Below are positions 4,696 through 12,588 of a stretch of DNA of 12,642 nt, one piece after another. Origin of the DNA: an uncultured Eggerthellaceae bacterium. Its GTDB lineage: Bacteria; Actinomycetota; Coriobacteriia; Coriobacteriales; Eggerthellaceae. Each line of letters begins with the position of its first letter. Positions within the stretch are counted from its first letter, which is position 1. The stretch lies in assembly GCA_947565915.1 (NCBI GenBank), contig CANOHY010000043.1, positions 1 through 12,642 of the forward strand. The letters are read 5' to 3'. The translations under genes were made by a program, and so were the position numbers. Under the pieces are notes generated by a model. That model saw nothing but the letters and a program-made list of their open reading frames with translations, did not search any database and had not been told where the DNA came from.

Positions 4696-5946
4696 CTAGG
4701 GCAAACGGGCGCGCAGCATCGAGTCTGCCGCTATCACCGTTTCGCGCACGGCGTTATAGGCTTCTTCCAACTGCTCCATGCGCTCTTGCATCAGCGTGCG
4801 CACGCTCGCCGCAGGCGGCTCAGGAATGAGGCTCGCTTGCGATGCAGCCTCGTCTTCGGTCGCGTTGTAGGCCAGATTCGCATTCTGGGCCTCTTCGCGG
4901 TCTTGGGCGAGCAACGCGTCATCCACCGCAATCTCGTAGCGAAGCGCCTCCATCTTCGTGTCGAGGTAGCGAAGATGCGCCGCCAAGTTCAATCCGGGCA
5001 AATCGCCCTGCAGCTCCTGCAACTGGGCCGCAGCTTCTTGGAAGCCGACGAGCGCCTGCTGAGCTGTGCCCTTGCTTGCCTCGAGCGCATCCTGGCGCGA
5101 TGCCTCGTTCGCTTGGGCAATTGCCTGACCTGCAAGTTCGGTCGAATCCAACACCATCTGCCAAGCTTTCTCAGCCGAAGCAATTCGCTCGTTGGCCTGG
5201 TCGGCTTCTTCCAGAAGCTTGGCAGCTTCGCCAATCAACGCGATGCGCGCGTCGATAGCCGACTCCACCTCCTCAAGTGCTGCAGGGTTATAGCCAACGG
5301 GTTCTGTCGCACGTATCGCTGAAGCCTCTTCGCGAATCCCCTCGAGTTCGCTCTCGATGCCCGGCAGCTTCCCCAATATGCTCGGAATCGCCTCTCGCGA
5401 TTCGCTTGCCAGAGGGCTGCGAGCCAGCAAGTCGGCCTGTACGAGGTCCTCGTCGATCTGCGATATCTCACCAGCAAGCACCACGAGCCGATTCGTGAAA
5501 TCCAAGCGATCGAGATAGATCTGATGGTTGATCAGTATGCCCGCGCAAATGACTCCGATCACCGCAAGGGCTGCCAAGATAATGCCCACCATGCGCCCAA
5601 CGGTGCGCGCTGCGCCCGAACTCGACGCGCCATGCGAAAGGCCGCCAGTCAAGGCAGTGCCACTAGTGGAACCGCGGCGCGAGCGTTGCAGCATCTCGTC
5701 AGACGACGTCACCGTCACGGTTCCGCGCGTGAAGGGCACGTTGCCCTCCGAGGCCAGCCCATCTTCGAGCACAGACACGTGCGAACCGCGACGCCCATAC
5801 ACGCCGCGGCTACCCCAACCAAGCCCACGACGCTTGCGTCCAGCAGAATCGAGCCCCTTGCGCGCGTTGTCCAGCACATCGAACGACAACTCGTTGGACG
5901 AGCCTGCCGTATGCCCTTTGATATGCAGGTGCTCGAAAAGCGCCAT
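4696..5946 (-). CDS. Membrane-anchored extracytoplasmic coiled-coil protein, unknown function
   Basis: A 416-aa protein with one predicted transmembrane segment at about residues 117-139 (VGRMVGIILAALAVIGVICA). The preceding 115 residues are Gly/Ser/Arg-rich and probably disordered, in the cytoplasm by the positive-inside rule, with several RKRRG/RSRRG patches. Residues about 145-412 are Ala/Glu/Gln-rich with heptad-like helices, predicted to form a long coiled coil outside the membrane, interrupted by a proline-containing PEPPAA turn near residue 380. No catalytic motif is visible. The start lies 11 nt after the dinG-like stop codon, with AAGG about 9 nt upstream, so it is probably co-transcribed with that gene. 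Such topology occurs in envelope, cell-division or septation-associated proteins, but nothing here allows a firm assignment. Confidence 0.82.
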   Translation of the reverse strand: MALFEHLHIKGHTAGSSNELSFDVLDNARKGLDSAGRKRRGLGWGSRGVYGRRGSHVSVLEDGLASEGNVPFTRGTVTVTSSDEMLQRSRRGSTSGTALTGGLSHGASSSGAARTVGRMVGIILAALAVIGVICAGILINHQIYLDRLDFTNRLVVLAGEISQIDEDLVQADLLARSPLASESREAIPSILGKLPGIESELEGIREEASAIRATEPVGYNPAALEEVESAIDARIALIGEAAKLLEEADQANERIASAEKAWQMVLDSTELAGQAIAQANEASRQDALEASKGTAQQALVGFQEAAAQLQELQGDLPGLNLAAHLRYLDTKMEALRYEIAVDDALLAQDREEAQNANLAYNATEDEAASQASLIPEPPAASVRTLMQERMEQLEEAYNAVRETVIAADSMLRARLP

Positions 5947-5957
5947 TAGCCCAGGCC

Positions 5958-8930
5958 TTAAAGATCCATCAGCCGCAGGGCGGCAACGATCTCGTCGATC
6001 GTGCGCACTCGCACCGACTTGCTTTGCAGCGAGTTCAGGAACGTCTTGCCATACGCCTTCGAAAGCAGGCGGCTATCGGCCAAGATCAGCACGCCGCGGT
6101 CGTCGGCTTTGCGAATCAGGCGCCCGGCGGCTTGCTTGGTCTCGATTGCCGCTTGCGGAAGCACGTAGTGCCACCAGGCACGGTCGTCCCGAGCAGCGCG
6201 CTCGCAATACAAGGGGTCGGTCGGTCGCGCGAACGGCAACTTGGGAATCACCACCCCGCGCAGCGTGGGGCCGGGGGCATCGAAGCCCTCCCAGAACGAC
6301 TTCAAGGCCATTAGCGACAGGCGTTCGTCAGCGATGAACTCGTCACGCAATCCCTTGGTGGAAAGCCCCCACTTCTGGCAGACTACGCGCAGGTCGTCAT
6401 CGCGCAATTGGTTAGAAACCGTGTCGTAGGTGGTTTCCATCTCACGGCGATTGGTGAACAAGGTGAGGATGCTTCCCCGATTCGCGCGGTGCACCTCCAC
6501 CAGCAAGCGCGAAAGCGAATCGAGATATCCCGGCTGATTGGGCTCGGGCATGTCGGACACCACATATACCAGCATGTTGCTGTCGAAATCGTAGCTTGAG
6601 TCGAGCTGCATCTGCGAGAACTGGCTGAACTCGCTTTGGCCCAGCCCCAAAGCACCCTTGAACGTGTCGAAGCTGCCGTTCACAGTGAGCGTGGCCGAGG
6701 CATACACCACGCTTTGCGTGCGTGTGTAGAAATCCTCGTTCATCTTCTGCCCCACATCTAAGAGCAGCGCATCGACATGATCCACGAAGCGGTCGCGCTT
6801 GCGGTTCATCACGGCTTGGTACACGTAAAGCGGGCTCGGCTGCGAGGCGAAGATGACTTCCGCGGCCTTGCGCACCTCGCGCACCTCCAGCGCATGAGCT
6901 GCGATCTCGCGCTGGGCAACTGCGGCCTCGTCGATGCCCTCCAGCAGGCCCACTAGGTCTTGCTCGGCAGCGATCAGCCGATCGCACGCGTCAATCAGCT
7001 CGCTGGCAAGTATGCTCAGATCCCCGAAGATGGTGCTCGAGCGCAGCTCGTCGTTGATCCAGATGTCCACCGTCTCGTACGACCCGCCACGCTTCGACTT
7101 CGCCTGCGCGTCGAAAAAGAGCAGCTCCTTCACGCCAGCCATGTAGGCCACAGCCGCGCTCTCGAACGCGCCCGCTTGCTTGCGCGCCTTGGCCACTAGT
7201 CCCAAGAACAACTTCATCTGGCTCTCGTCGTTGCCGGAAAGAGCGCGCTCGGCGCGCGTGAAGATGTTGCGCCCACCAGCGGTTTCGCTCACTCGGTCGA
7301 TGAGCCGCGCCAATTGGTCGCTGTCTACAGCTAGGGCGAAGGCGCTGCGAGCCTCGGCTTCCACCGAATGGGCCTCGTCCACAATCCAATGACGCGCCGT
7401 GGGCAGAAGGCCCCCGTCAGCTGCCACGTCACAGAACAGGAGCGTGTGGTTGGTCACCAAAACATCAGCCGATTCAGCACGGCGTCGTGCGCCATGCACG
7501 AAGCAGAGCTTGTTGTAATACGGGCATTTCCGCCGCAGACATTCGGTATTCGTGGTGGTTATGGCATAGCGCGGAAGCGACCGATAGTCGATTTTCAGGG
7601 AATCTATGTCAGAGAATTCGGACTGCTCCACGTACGAGAGCAGTGCTGCCAAGGCCGGAGCCTGGCTAACCTGGCGTCCCTGCACCTCGCGCATTTGGGG
7701 GCCGGCATCCACAACGCGAGCGATTTTGCGCAGGCAGGGGTAGTGGGTCATGCCCTTGAGCGGCGCCCAAGCAAGAGGCTCAACATCGCCTTCCGCCGTT
7801 AGCGCAGCGGCAAGCGCTGGCATCTCTTGGAACACCAACTGGTCCAAAAGCGAATTCGTCTTGGTTGCAACCCCCACTGCCACCTGGTTCTTTTGCGCGA
7901 ACAGGGCGGCCACCACCAAATACGCCATGGATTTGCCCACACCTGTGCCAGCTTCCACCAGCAGGTTCTCGTGATTTTCGAATGCATCGCGCACAGCCAG
8001 CGCCATTTGCAGCTGTTCTTGGCGCAGCTCGTAATCGGGATAGATGCGGCCAAGCAGTCCCTCAGCTGCGAACGCCTGCTCGATCTCCTCGCGCGTGGGA
8101 TACGCCAGCGCGCCCACCAGCTCGTCAGCAGCCTTGCGCGGTCGTCGCGCAGGCAGGGCTCCGATGCGCTCGCTGCGCATCTTGTACAGCGAGAATGCTG
8201 GCTTGGTCTGACCAGAAGCCACCAGCATCATCTTCTCCATCTCGCGGAAGGCGAAACCGGTGCTCCATTCGGATTGAGGTGCCATGTGCGCAATCTCGCG
8301 CACGAGAGAATGCGGCATCTGGCTAATGGCCGCTAGCAGGATGCGATACACCACGCAGGTTGCAGCCACATCGTCGTCGGCGCGGTGCGTGCTGGTAGGC
8401 GCACCGAACGTGCGCACCAGGTCGATGAGCCGATGCGATTTCAGGCGCGGCAAGGCGATGCGCGAGAGGTCGAGCGAGTCCAGCCAGATGTTCTGCAGAA
8501 GCGGATAACCCGCCGGATGATGCGTGACGAACGTGCGGTCGAACTCCGCATTATGCGCCACCATGATGGCGTCGCCCGCGAACTCCACCAGGCCCGCAAG
8601 CGCCTCTTCAGGTGTTGGCGCGCCGATGAGGTCCTCGTCGTGTATGTTCGTGAGATGCATGATGTCTTCGGTCAGGAACTTGCCCGGGTTCACGAACGTC
8701 ACATACCAGTCGACAACCTCGCCCTTCTCGATGCGCGCGGCAGCGATCTGTATGAGCTCGTCGCTCGTGAACGAGAGCCCCGTAGTCTCGGTGTCCACTA
8801 CCACCACGTTGCGGTCGAGCACGCCAAAATCTGATTGTTTTGCGATGCTCGGCAGCGATTCGTAGCGCTCCACCACGTCAGCGGGCGTTCCGTCTAGAAT
8901 GTTTTTCCGCACAGATTCCATGCACGACAT
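5958..8930 (-). CDS. dinG: DinG-family Fe-S helicase with N-terminal DEDDh 3'-5' exonuclease domain
   Basis: A 990-aa DNA repair enzyme of the DinG/XPD superfamily 2 type with an exonuclease domain fused in front, the form known from Gram-positive bacteria. Exonuclease motifs are VVDTET (D46, E48), HNAEFD (126-131) and HRADDD (182-187), a complete DEDDh set. The helicase part shows a Q-motif region around LRQEQL (302-307), Walker A GTGVGKS (328-334), DEAH (518-521) and the motif VI-like QAAGRLIR (933-940). Four cysteines, C399, C464, C469 and C476, have the spacing of the DinG/XPD iron-sulfur cluster. In E. coli, DinG (no exonuclease) unwinds 5'-3'. In the Gram-positive form the cluster and helicase activity are often lost; here both appear intact. 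The start is uncertain: neither the ATG at 8930 nor that at 8921 has a clear ribosome site. The gene is followed by the coiled-coil gene and lies 29 bp from a divergent gene. Confidence 0.94.
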   Translation of the reverse strand: MSCMESVRKNILDGTPADVVERYESLPSIAKQSDFGVLDRNVVVVDTETTGLSFTSDELIQIAAARIEKGEVVDWYVTFVNPGKFLTEDIMHLTNIHDEDLIGAPTPEEALAGLVEFAGDAIMVAHNAEFDRTFVTHHPAGYPLLQNIWLDSLDLSRIALPRLKSHRLIDLVRTFGAPTSTHRADDDVAATCVVYRILLAAISQMPHSLVREIAHMAPQSEWSTGFAFREMEKMMLVASGQTKPAFSLYKMRSERIGALPARRPRKAADELVGALAYPTREEIEQAFAAEGLLGRIYPDYELRQEQLQMALAVRDAFENHENLLVEAGTGVGKSMAYLVVAALFAQKNQVAVGVATKTNSLLDQLVFQEMPALAAALTAEGDVEPLAWAPLKGMTHYPCLRKIARVVDAGPQMREVQGRQVSQAPALAALLSYVEQSEFSDIDSLKIDYRSLPRYAITTTNTECLRRKCPYYNKLCFVHGARRRAESADVLVTNHTLLFCDVAADGGLLPTARHWIVDEAHSVEAEARSAFALAVDSDQLARLIDRVSETAGGRNIFTRAERALSGNDESQMKLFLGLVAKARKQAGAFESAAVAYMAGVKELLFFDAQAKSKRGGSYETVDIWINDELRSSTIFGDLSILASELIDACDRLIAAEQDLVGLLEGIDEAAVAQREIAAHALEVREVRKAAEVIFASQPSPLYVYQAVMNRKRDRFVDHVDALLLDVGQKMNEDFYTRTQSVVYASATLTVNGSFDTFKGALGLGQSEFSQFSQMQLDSSYDFDSNMLVYVVSDMPEPNQPGYLDSLSRLLVEVHRANRGSILTLFTNRREMETTYDTVSNQLRDDDLRVVCQKWGLSTKGLRDEFIADERLSLMALKSFWEGFDAPGPTLRGVVIPKLPFARPTDPLYCERAARDDRAWWHYVLPQAAIETKQAAGRLIRKADDRGVLILADSRLLSKAYGKTFLNSLQSKSVRVRTIDEIVAALRLMDL

Positions 8931-8934
8931 TGTA
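8929..8934 (-). promoter_or_regulatory. Possible -10 element of dinG (TACAAT)
   Basis: TACAAT on the - strand (8934-8929) matches the -10 consensus at five of six positions and sits within the 8-bp palindrome TTGTACAA (8930-8937). If used, transcription would begin at about 8922, immediately before the ATG at 8921, giving a leaderless message. That would explain the missing ribosome site, but no good -35 is seen 17 nt upstream. The gap to the divergent gene is only 29 bp. No LexA-type GAAC-N4-GTTC box is seen. Confidence 0.28.
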
Positions 8935-8959
8935 CAAGATGCAGCGAACAGGACTTACC

Positions 8960-9604
8960 ATGGCGCACGCTTACGAAGGATTCTATGCGCGCTTCGACGC
9001 GCCAGACAAGAAAACGGGCGCGCTGATGAACGGCGCGGACGACCTCGTAGGCGACCGCTACGCCATTAGCTTCAAGGTGGAAGACGGGCGCTCCGTTGCC
9101 TGGGTGGCGAACAAGTTCGGAGCCGAGCGCGGCTTCTTCAGCGCCCAGGATTCGCGACGCATCCAGCTTGCGCAAGGACGCGGCCAGCAAGTTGTGGCGC
9201 TCTTGTCGTTCGTAGCCTATTCCGACGAGCCCGACCCCGGTGTGTATTGGGGAGAGATGGCTGTCTTCTGCTTCGATCCGGTCGACAGCGCCGCCATGGA
9301 GGCGTTTATTGCGCGGGTGGCCGATAAGCTGATGGATGGCGTGCGACCCGACATCGACCTTTCCAGCAAAGCCGTGGACAACATCTTCGCAGGCGATGAC
9401 TGGGTTCCGAAGAAAACGGTGCCGCTGCCCGACCGCAAGAAACGGGGCTTCGCCATCATCAAGGACCATCGCACGGCCTCAGAGCGCGCAATCGAGCAGG
9501 GCCGCAAGGGCAATAAGGGATGCTATGCAGTGAGCTGGGTGTTCATAATCGTGGTGGTCGCGGCGCTCGTCTTCGGCGGCCTCAAGGTGTTCGGGGTGCT
9601 TTAG
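8960..9604 (+). CDS. Tail-anchored membrane protein of unknown function
   Basis: A 214-aa protein with a soluble N-terminal domain (about 1-185) and a single C-terminal membrane helix (about 192-212, within VSWVFIIVVVAALVFGGL), so it is probably tail-anchored with the bulk in the cytoplasm. The soluble domain is mixed alpha/beta, with strands such as RYAISFKV, SVAWVANKF, QVVALLSFVAY and WGEMAVFCF, then a helix rich in Ala (DSAAMEAFIARVADKLM). A basic segment (KKTVPLPDRKKRG) precedes the anchor. I do not recognise the family. The ATG at 8960 is chosen because AGGA lies 6 nt upstream; an in-frame ATG at 8939 is less well placed. It diverges from dinG with only 29 bp between them, so the two promoters must overlap each other or the coding starts, which hints at linked expression but does not show shared function. 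Confidence 0.82.
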   Translation: MAHAYEGFYARFDAPDKKTGALMNGADDLVGDRYAISFKVEDGRSVAWVANKFGAERGFFSAQDSRRIQLAQGRGQQVVALLSFVAYSDEPDPGVYWGEMAVFCFDPVDSAAMEAFIARVADKLMDGVRPDIDLSSKAVDNIFAGDDWVPKKTVPLPDRKKRGFAIIKDHRTASERAIEQGRKGNKGCYAVSWVFIIVVVAALVFGGLKVFGVL

Positions 9605-9610
9605 CAACGC

Positions 9611-9687
9611 GGCTCTGGTACGGCTCCGGCATGGCTCGCGCACGGTTTCCACGTGGCTCCCGCATAGTCTTCGCGCGGCTCTCGTAA
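9611..9687. repeat. Degenerate 11-bp tandem repeat (7 units)
   Basis: Seven consecutive 11-bp units follow the consensus GGCTCYCGCAY: GGCTCTGGTAC, GGCTCCGGCAT, GGCTCGCGCAC, GGTTTCCACGT, GGCTCCCGCAT, AGTCTTCGCGC, GGCTCTCGTAA. They fill most of the 114-bp gap between two convergent genes, starting six bases after the upstream stop codon. The period is close to one DNA helical turn. There is no hairpin or T-run, so a terminator is not evident. Confidence 0.7.
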
Positions 9688-9718
9688 GCTTTATTGTTGG
9701 ACAACTCCGGCAGCTCGG

Positions 9719-10270
9719 CTACCAAGCCATGACATCGCTCAACGGCATGTCCAAGCTGAAGCGCACGCCATCCGACTTGCGAATCACATGCGCCGGATGC
9801 GTCCCCTCGGCATCGATGTGCGTGCCATCCTGATAGGGCACGTAATAGTAATCCTGCAACGTACCTTTCTCGTCGTACATCGAGAATCCGATTTCCTTGC
9901 CGGTTTCGTCGTAGATGACACGCTGGATGTCGCCGTCTTCTACATCCATGTCGACTTCCTGCTCCTCAAGGTCGCGATAATCAACCAAGTGGAAGGCATC
10001 CGGGCACGACTCCAGAACATCTCCCGATTCCTGCAGGTCAAAGGCTTCCTGCACTTCCCTGTCGCTCCAGCCGTCGAAGTCGGATTCGTTGTCGGTCATG
10101 AAACTTGCATAAGCATGCGCAAGGTCATCGAGCTCCGAATCGGGACCCATAATCTCGTCTTCATCGCCCTCGAAATCTTCGAGCTCGGTTTGCTGATCAA
10201 TCAACTCGGCGTCGGTTTCGCCATACGACTCGATGCTCTCGAGCTCGGTATCAAGATTCTCGCTGAACAT
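9719..10270 (-). CDS. Highly acidic soluble protein of unknown function
   Basis: A 183-aa, strongly acidic protein (Asp/Glu-rich throughout, especially residues 1-110). The N-terminal 50 residues are nearly all polar or acidic (ELESIESYGETDAEL, EDFEGDEDEIM) and probably disordered. Residues about 50-90 may form helices. The C-terminal part, about 113-180, looks like a small beta-rich domain of successive strands with turn motifs (IQRVIYDETGKEIGFSMYD, DYYYVPYQDG, HVIRKSDGVRFSLD). No membrane segment, Cys pair or enzyme motif is seen. The start is supported by AGGGGG 5-6 nt before the ATG. It is flanked by ddl upstream on the same strand (180-bp gap with a palindrome) and by a convergent gene downstream. 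The acidity could mimic nucleic acid or keep the protein soluble, but no function can be assigned. Confidence 0.8.
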   Translation of the reverse strand: MFSENLDTELESIESYGETDAELIDQQTELEDFEGDEDEIMGPDSELDDLAHAYASFMTDNESDFDGWSDREVQEAFDLQESGDVLESCPDAFHLVDYRDLEEQEVDMDVEDGDIQRVIYDETGKEIGFSMYDEKGTLQDYYYVPYQDGTHIDAEGTHPAHVIRKSDGVRFSLDMPLSDVMAW

Positions 10271-10300
10271 CTTGGCCCCCTAACCTTGAGAAATCGCTTG

Positions 10301-10313
10301 GTTAAGGTTTAAC
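10301..10313. promoter_or_regulatory. Palindrome upstream of the acidic-protein gene
   Basis: GTTAA-GGT-TTAAC is a 5-bp-arm palindrome about 30-43 nt before the ATG at 10270. A further TAACCTT (10281-10287) pairs with AAGGTT (10304-10309) across it. It lies where a promoter or operator is expected in the 180-bp gap after ddl. I see no convincing -35/-10 pair and no terminator for ddl in this gap. Only a candidate. Confidence 0.3.
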
Positions 10314-10450
10314 ACAGCGCACCGGGGACCCCATAAGCTGCGCGCTTGGCTTTGCTGAAGCATTGACTAAAGATTGACGTGCTGTTGCTTTGCGCCGAGC
10401 CAACGCCCACTTGCGCACGTCACCGCCGCAGTGCCGCCTCGCACGGTGGC

Positions 10451-11386
10451 CTATGCAAGCGCCAGCTTCACCAGCTCGGCGCATACTTCAGGGAAGCTCA
10501 TGCCAGCAGCGCGTGCTGCATCGGGCAGCAGCGAGGTAGCGGTCATACCAGGTATGGTATTCGTTTCCAACGCCCACGCCTCATCTTGCGCGTCGATGAT
10601 GAAATCGGTCCGTGACACCCCGCGGCAACCAAGAGCGCGATGGGCTGCGCATGCGCGCGCTTGCAGTAGCTCGGTGAGCTCGTCGCTCAATGGCGCAGGG
10701 CAGAGATGCTCGGAACCGCCTGCAGCATACTTCGACTCGAAATCATAGAACTCGTTTCGAGGAATCATCTGTATCACCGGAAGCGCACGTGGGCTCTCGT
10801 TGCCAATCACCGAAACGGTGACCTCCACACCTTCCACGAAGGCCTCCACAACCACCACGGTATCGAAGGTGAACGCCGTTCCTATCGCCGCCTGCAATTG
10901 CTCGCGCCCTGAAACGATGCTAACTCCCAGCGAACTGCCCTCGGTAGCGGGCTTCACAACGGCCTTCTCGCCTACATGCGCCTCTATATCTAGCAAATCG
11001 CATTCATCGGAAGATGCCAGGTAAAGGGCCGCGGGTGTAGGAATGCCTGCGTCCTCGTACACCTTCTTCGTTTTTGCCTTATCGATGGCAAGGGCGCTTG
11101 CTTGTATGCCTGAACCTGTATAGGGGAGTCCGATGGTTTCCAAGAACCCTTGAATCGCCCCATCTTCGCCACCACGGCCATGCAAGCAGAGGAATGCCAC
11201 ATCGTATGATTCGCTTACCAGGCGCATAAGGGCATCATGTTCAGCTGGGTCGAGCACCTCTACAGCAAAGCCAGCCTCTTCGAGAGCAGCGCGGGCACCT
11301 TCGCCCGACTTCAGCGATATCTCGCGCTCGCCGCTGCTACCACCGCAAAGCAACGCAACGCGGCATTCAGAGGGTGTAATGGTCAT
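10451..11386 (-). CDS. ddl: D-alanine--D-alanine ligase
   Basis: Joins two D-Ala with ATP to make the dipeptide that ends the peptidoglycan stem; cytoplasmic, ATP-grasp family. The 311 aa match the usual length. Visible motifs: VALLCGGSSGEREISLKSGE (10-29, with the substrate-positioning E of EREISL), HGRGGEDG (69-76), VKPATEGSSLGVS (144-156, the phosphate-binding loop with the conserved Ser), EFYDFESKY (212-220) and SRTDF with ETNTIPGMT (274-282), the metal and omega-loop ligands. The Tyr of SKY (Y220) is the residue typical of D-Ala-D-Ala rather than D-Ala-D-Lac ligases, so this is not a vancomycin-resistance type. The ATG at 11386 has GGAAGGG 6 nt upstream. Another ATG 27 codons earlier would add a tail not found in the family. 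It follows rlmN by 87 bp on the same strand. Confidence 0.96.
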   Translation of the reverse strand: MTITPSECRVALLCGGSSGEREISLKSGEGARAALEEAGFAVEVLDPAEHDALMRLVSESYDVAFLCLHGRGGEDGAIQGFLETIGLPYTGSGIQASALAIDKAKTKKVYEDAGIPTPAALYLASSDECDLLDIEAHVGEKAVVKPATEGSSLGVSIVSGREQLQAAIGTAFTFDTVVVVEAFVEGVEVTVSVIGNESPRALPVIQMIPRNEFYDFESKYAAGGSEHLCPAPLSDELTELLQARACAAHRALGCRGVSRTDFIIDAQDEAWALETNTIPGMTATSLLPDAARAAGMSFPEVCAELVKLALA

Positions 11387-11473
11387 GGCATTCCCTTCCA
11401 AATCAATCCCCCGCTCTCCAGACGAGCAGGCAACGTTCTTCATCAGCCGGCGTTCGTCGTCTGGCATTCTACC

Positions 11474-12505
11474 CTACTGGGCGGTGTTGCCTTGCGAAGC
11501 CGCCAGCTGCCCGCAGGCACCTGCAATATCCGCACCACGCGATCGCCTTATCGAAGCTGCTATGCCAGCTTCCTCCAACGCTTCTTGCCAGCGCTCCACC
11601 TTCTCACGCGAAACGCGACGGTAGCTCGACCCTTCCACCTCATTCAATTGAATCAGATTCACATGGCACAAGAGGCGCTTGCAGTAGGAAACCAGTTCCT
11701 TCAGGTCTTCGTCGGAGTCGTTCACGCCATCCATCAGCGCATACTCGAAACTGAAGCGCCTGCCCGTTTCTTCGACATACTCCTCAAGCGTCTTGCGCAG
11801 CTCGCCAACCCGCGTTCTGCGCAATGTCGGCATGATGCTATCGCGAACTTCTTGACGTGCTGCATGCAGCGACACCGCCAAGGTGAATTGCTCGGGTTCG
11901 GTAGCGAAGCGACGAATCCCCTCCACGATGCCGCATGTCGATACCGTTATGTGCCGAGCACCGATGTTGAGCAGTTTAGGATGATTCATGATGCGCAACG
12001 CCGCTAACACGTTGTCATAGTTCGCGAAGGGCTCTCCTTGGCCCATCACCACCACGTTGGTCACGCGTTCACCAAAATCGCGCGCCACTACCATAACCTG
12101 ATCGACGATCTCGCCTGGCGCAAGGCTGCGCGCAAGCCCTGCCTTGCCTGTAGCGCAGAACGCACAGCCCATGGCGCATCCTGATTGGCTCGAGCAGCAC
12201 ACGGTGAGACGTCCATCTTGCGAAGGCAGGCCCACGGTTTCCACTAGGGTGCCATCTTCATAGCGCAAGAGATACTTGCGCGACCCATCCGTCGATACCT
12301 GCTTCTCAATCATCTCAGGCTCGTCGAATGGGTATGCCAAGGCGAACTGCTCACGAACCACAACGGGGATATCGGTCATCTCGTCATACGAGCGAGCATC
12401 GCGTCCATACGCCCATGTGAGGATCTGTTTCGCACGAAACGACGAGATGCCAGCCTGGCGTATGATTTCTTCCAAAGCTTCTATCGATAATTCCTTGAAT
12501 CGCAT
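11474..12505 (-). CDS. rlmN: 23S rRNA (adenine-2503-C2)/tRNA adenine-37 methyltransferase RlmN
   Basis: Radical-SAM dual-specificity RNA methyltransferase that methylates C2 of A2503 in 23S rRNA and of A37 in some tRNAs. With 343 aa it has the normal length. The radical-SAM motif CAMGCAFC supplies the three cluster cysteines C110, C114 and C117. C331 in GACGQL is the methyl-carrying cysteine. C103 (VCCSSQ region) matches the second catalytic cysteine, and GQGEP (about 155-159) is the SAM-binding glycine motif. These mark RlmN rather than the Cfr resistance branch, although the two families share the motifs. The ATG at 12505 is preceded by GAAGGGA about 9 nt away; a TTG six codons earlier is less likely. 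The upstream 136 bp contain no gene and lead into the parS palindrome. ddl follows in the same direction. Confidence 0.95.
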   Translation of the reverse strand: MRFKELSIEALEEIIRQAGISSFRAKQILTWAYGRDARSYDEMTDIPVVVREQFALAYPFDEPEMIEKQVSTDGSRKYLLRYEDGTLVETVGLPSQDGRLTVCCSSQSGCAMGCAFCATGKAGLARSLAPGEIVDQVMVVARDFGERVTNVVVMGQGEPFANYDNVLAALRIMNHPKLLNIGARHITVSTCGIVEGIRRFATEPEQFTLAVSLHAARQEVRDSIMPTLRRTRVGELRKTLEEYVEETGRRFSFEYALMDGVNDSDEDLKELVSYCKRLLCHVNLIQLNEVEGSSYRRVSREKVERWQEALEEAGIAASIRRSRGADIAGACGQLAASQGNTAQ

Positions 12506-12588
12506 GTGATTCGTTCCCTTCAATGGTCCTTCAGAGACTTGCTATAGAGTTGGTTTCGACTATTCGTAGGCCGTTCATAAAGCATATT

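Noticed and set aside
8931..8959. LexA/SOS box controlling dinG
   Set aside because: Only an isolated GAAC half-site is seen; no GAAC-N4-GTTC palindrome.
9611..9687. CRISPR or phase-variable coding repeat
   Set aside because: Units are contiguous, degenerate 11-mers outside any supported gene.
10451..11386. Ddl as a vancomycin-resistance (D-Ala-D-Lac) ligase
   Set aside because: The Tyr in ESKY and the surrounding residues follow the ordinary D-Ala-D-Ala type, and no vanH/vanX-like neighbours are present.
11387..11467. N-terminal extension of Ddl starting 6 nt after the rlmN stop
   Set aside because: Family members begin near the VALLCGG strand, and GGAAGGG is ideally spaced before the ATG at 11386.
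11474..12505. RlmN as the Cfr antibiotic-resistance methyltransferase
   Set aside because: Length, chromosomal setting next to ddl and the RlmN-like GACGQL ending fit the housekeeping enzyme; the two share motifs, so only a phylogeny would be final.
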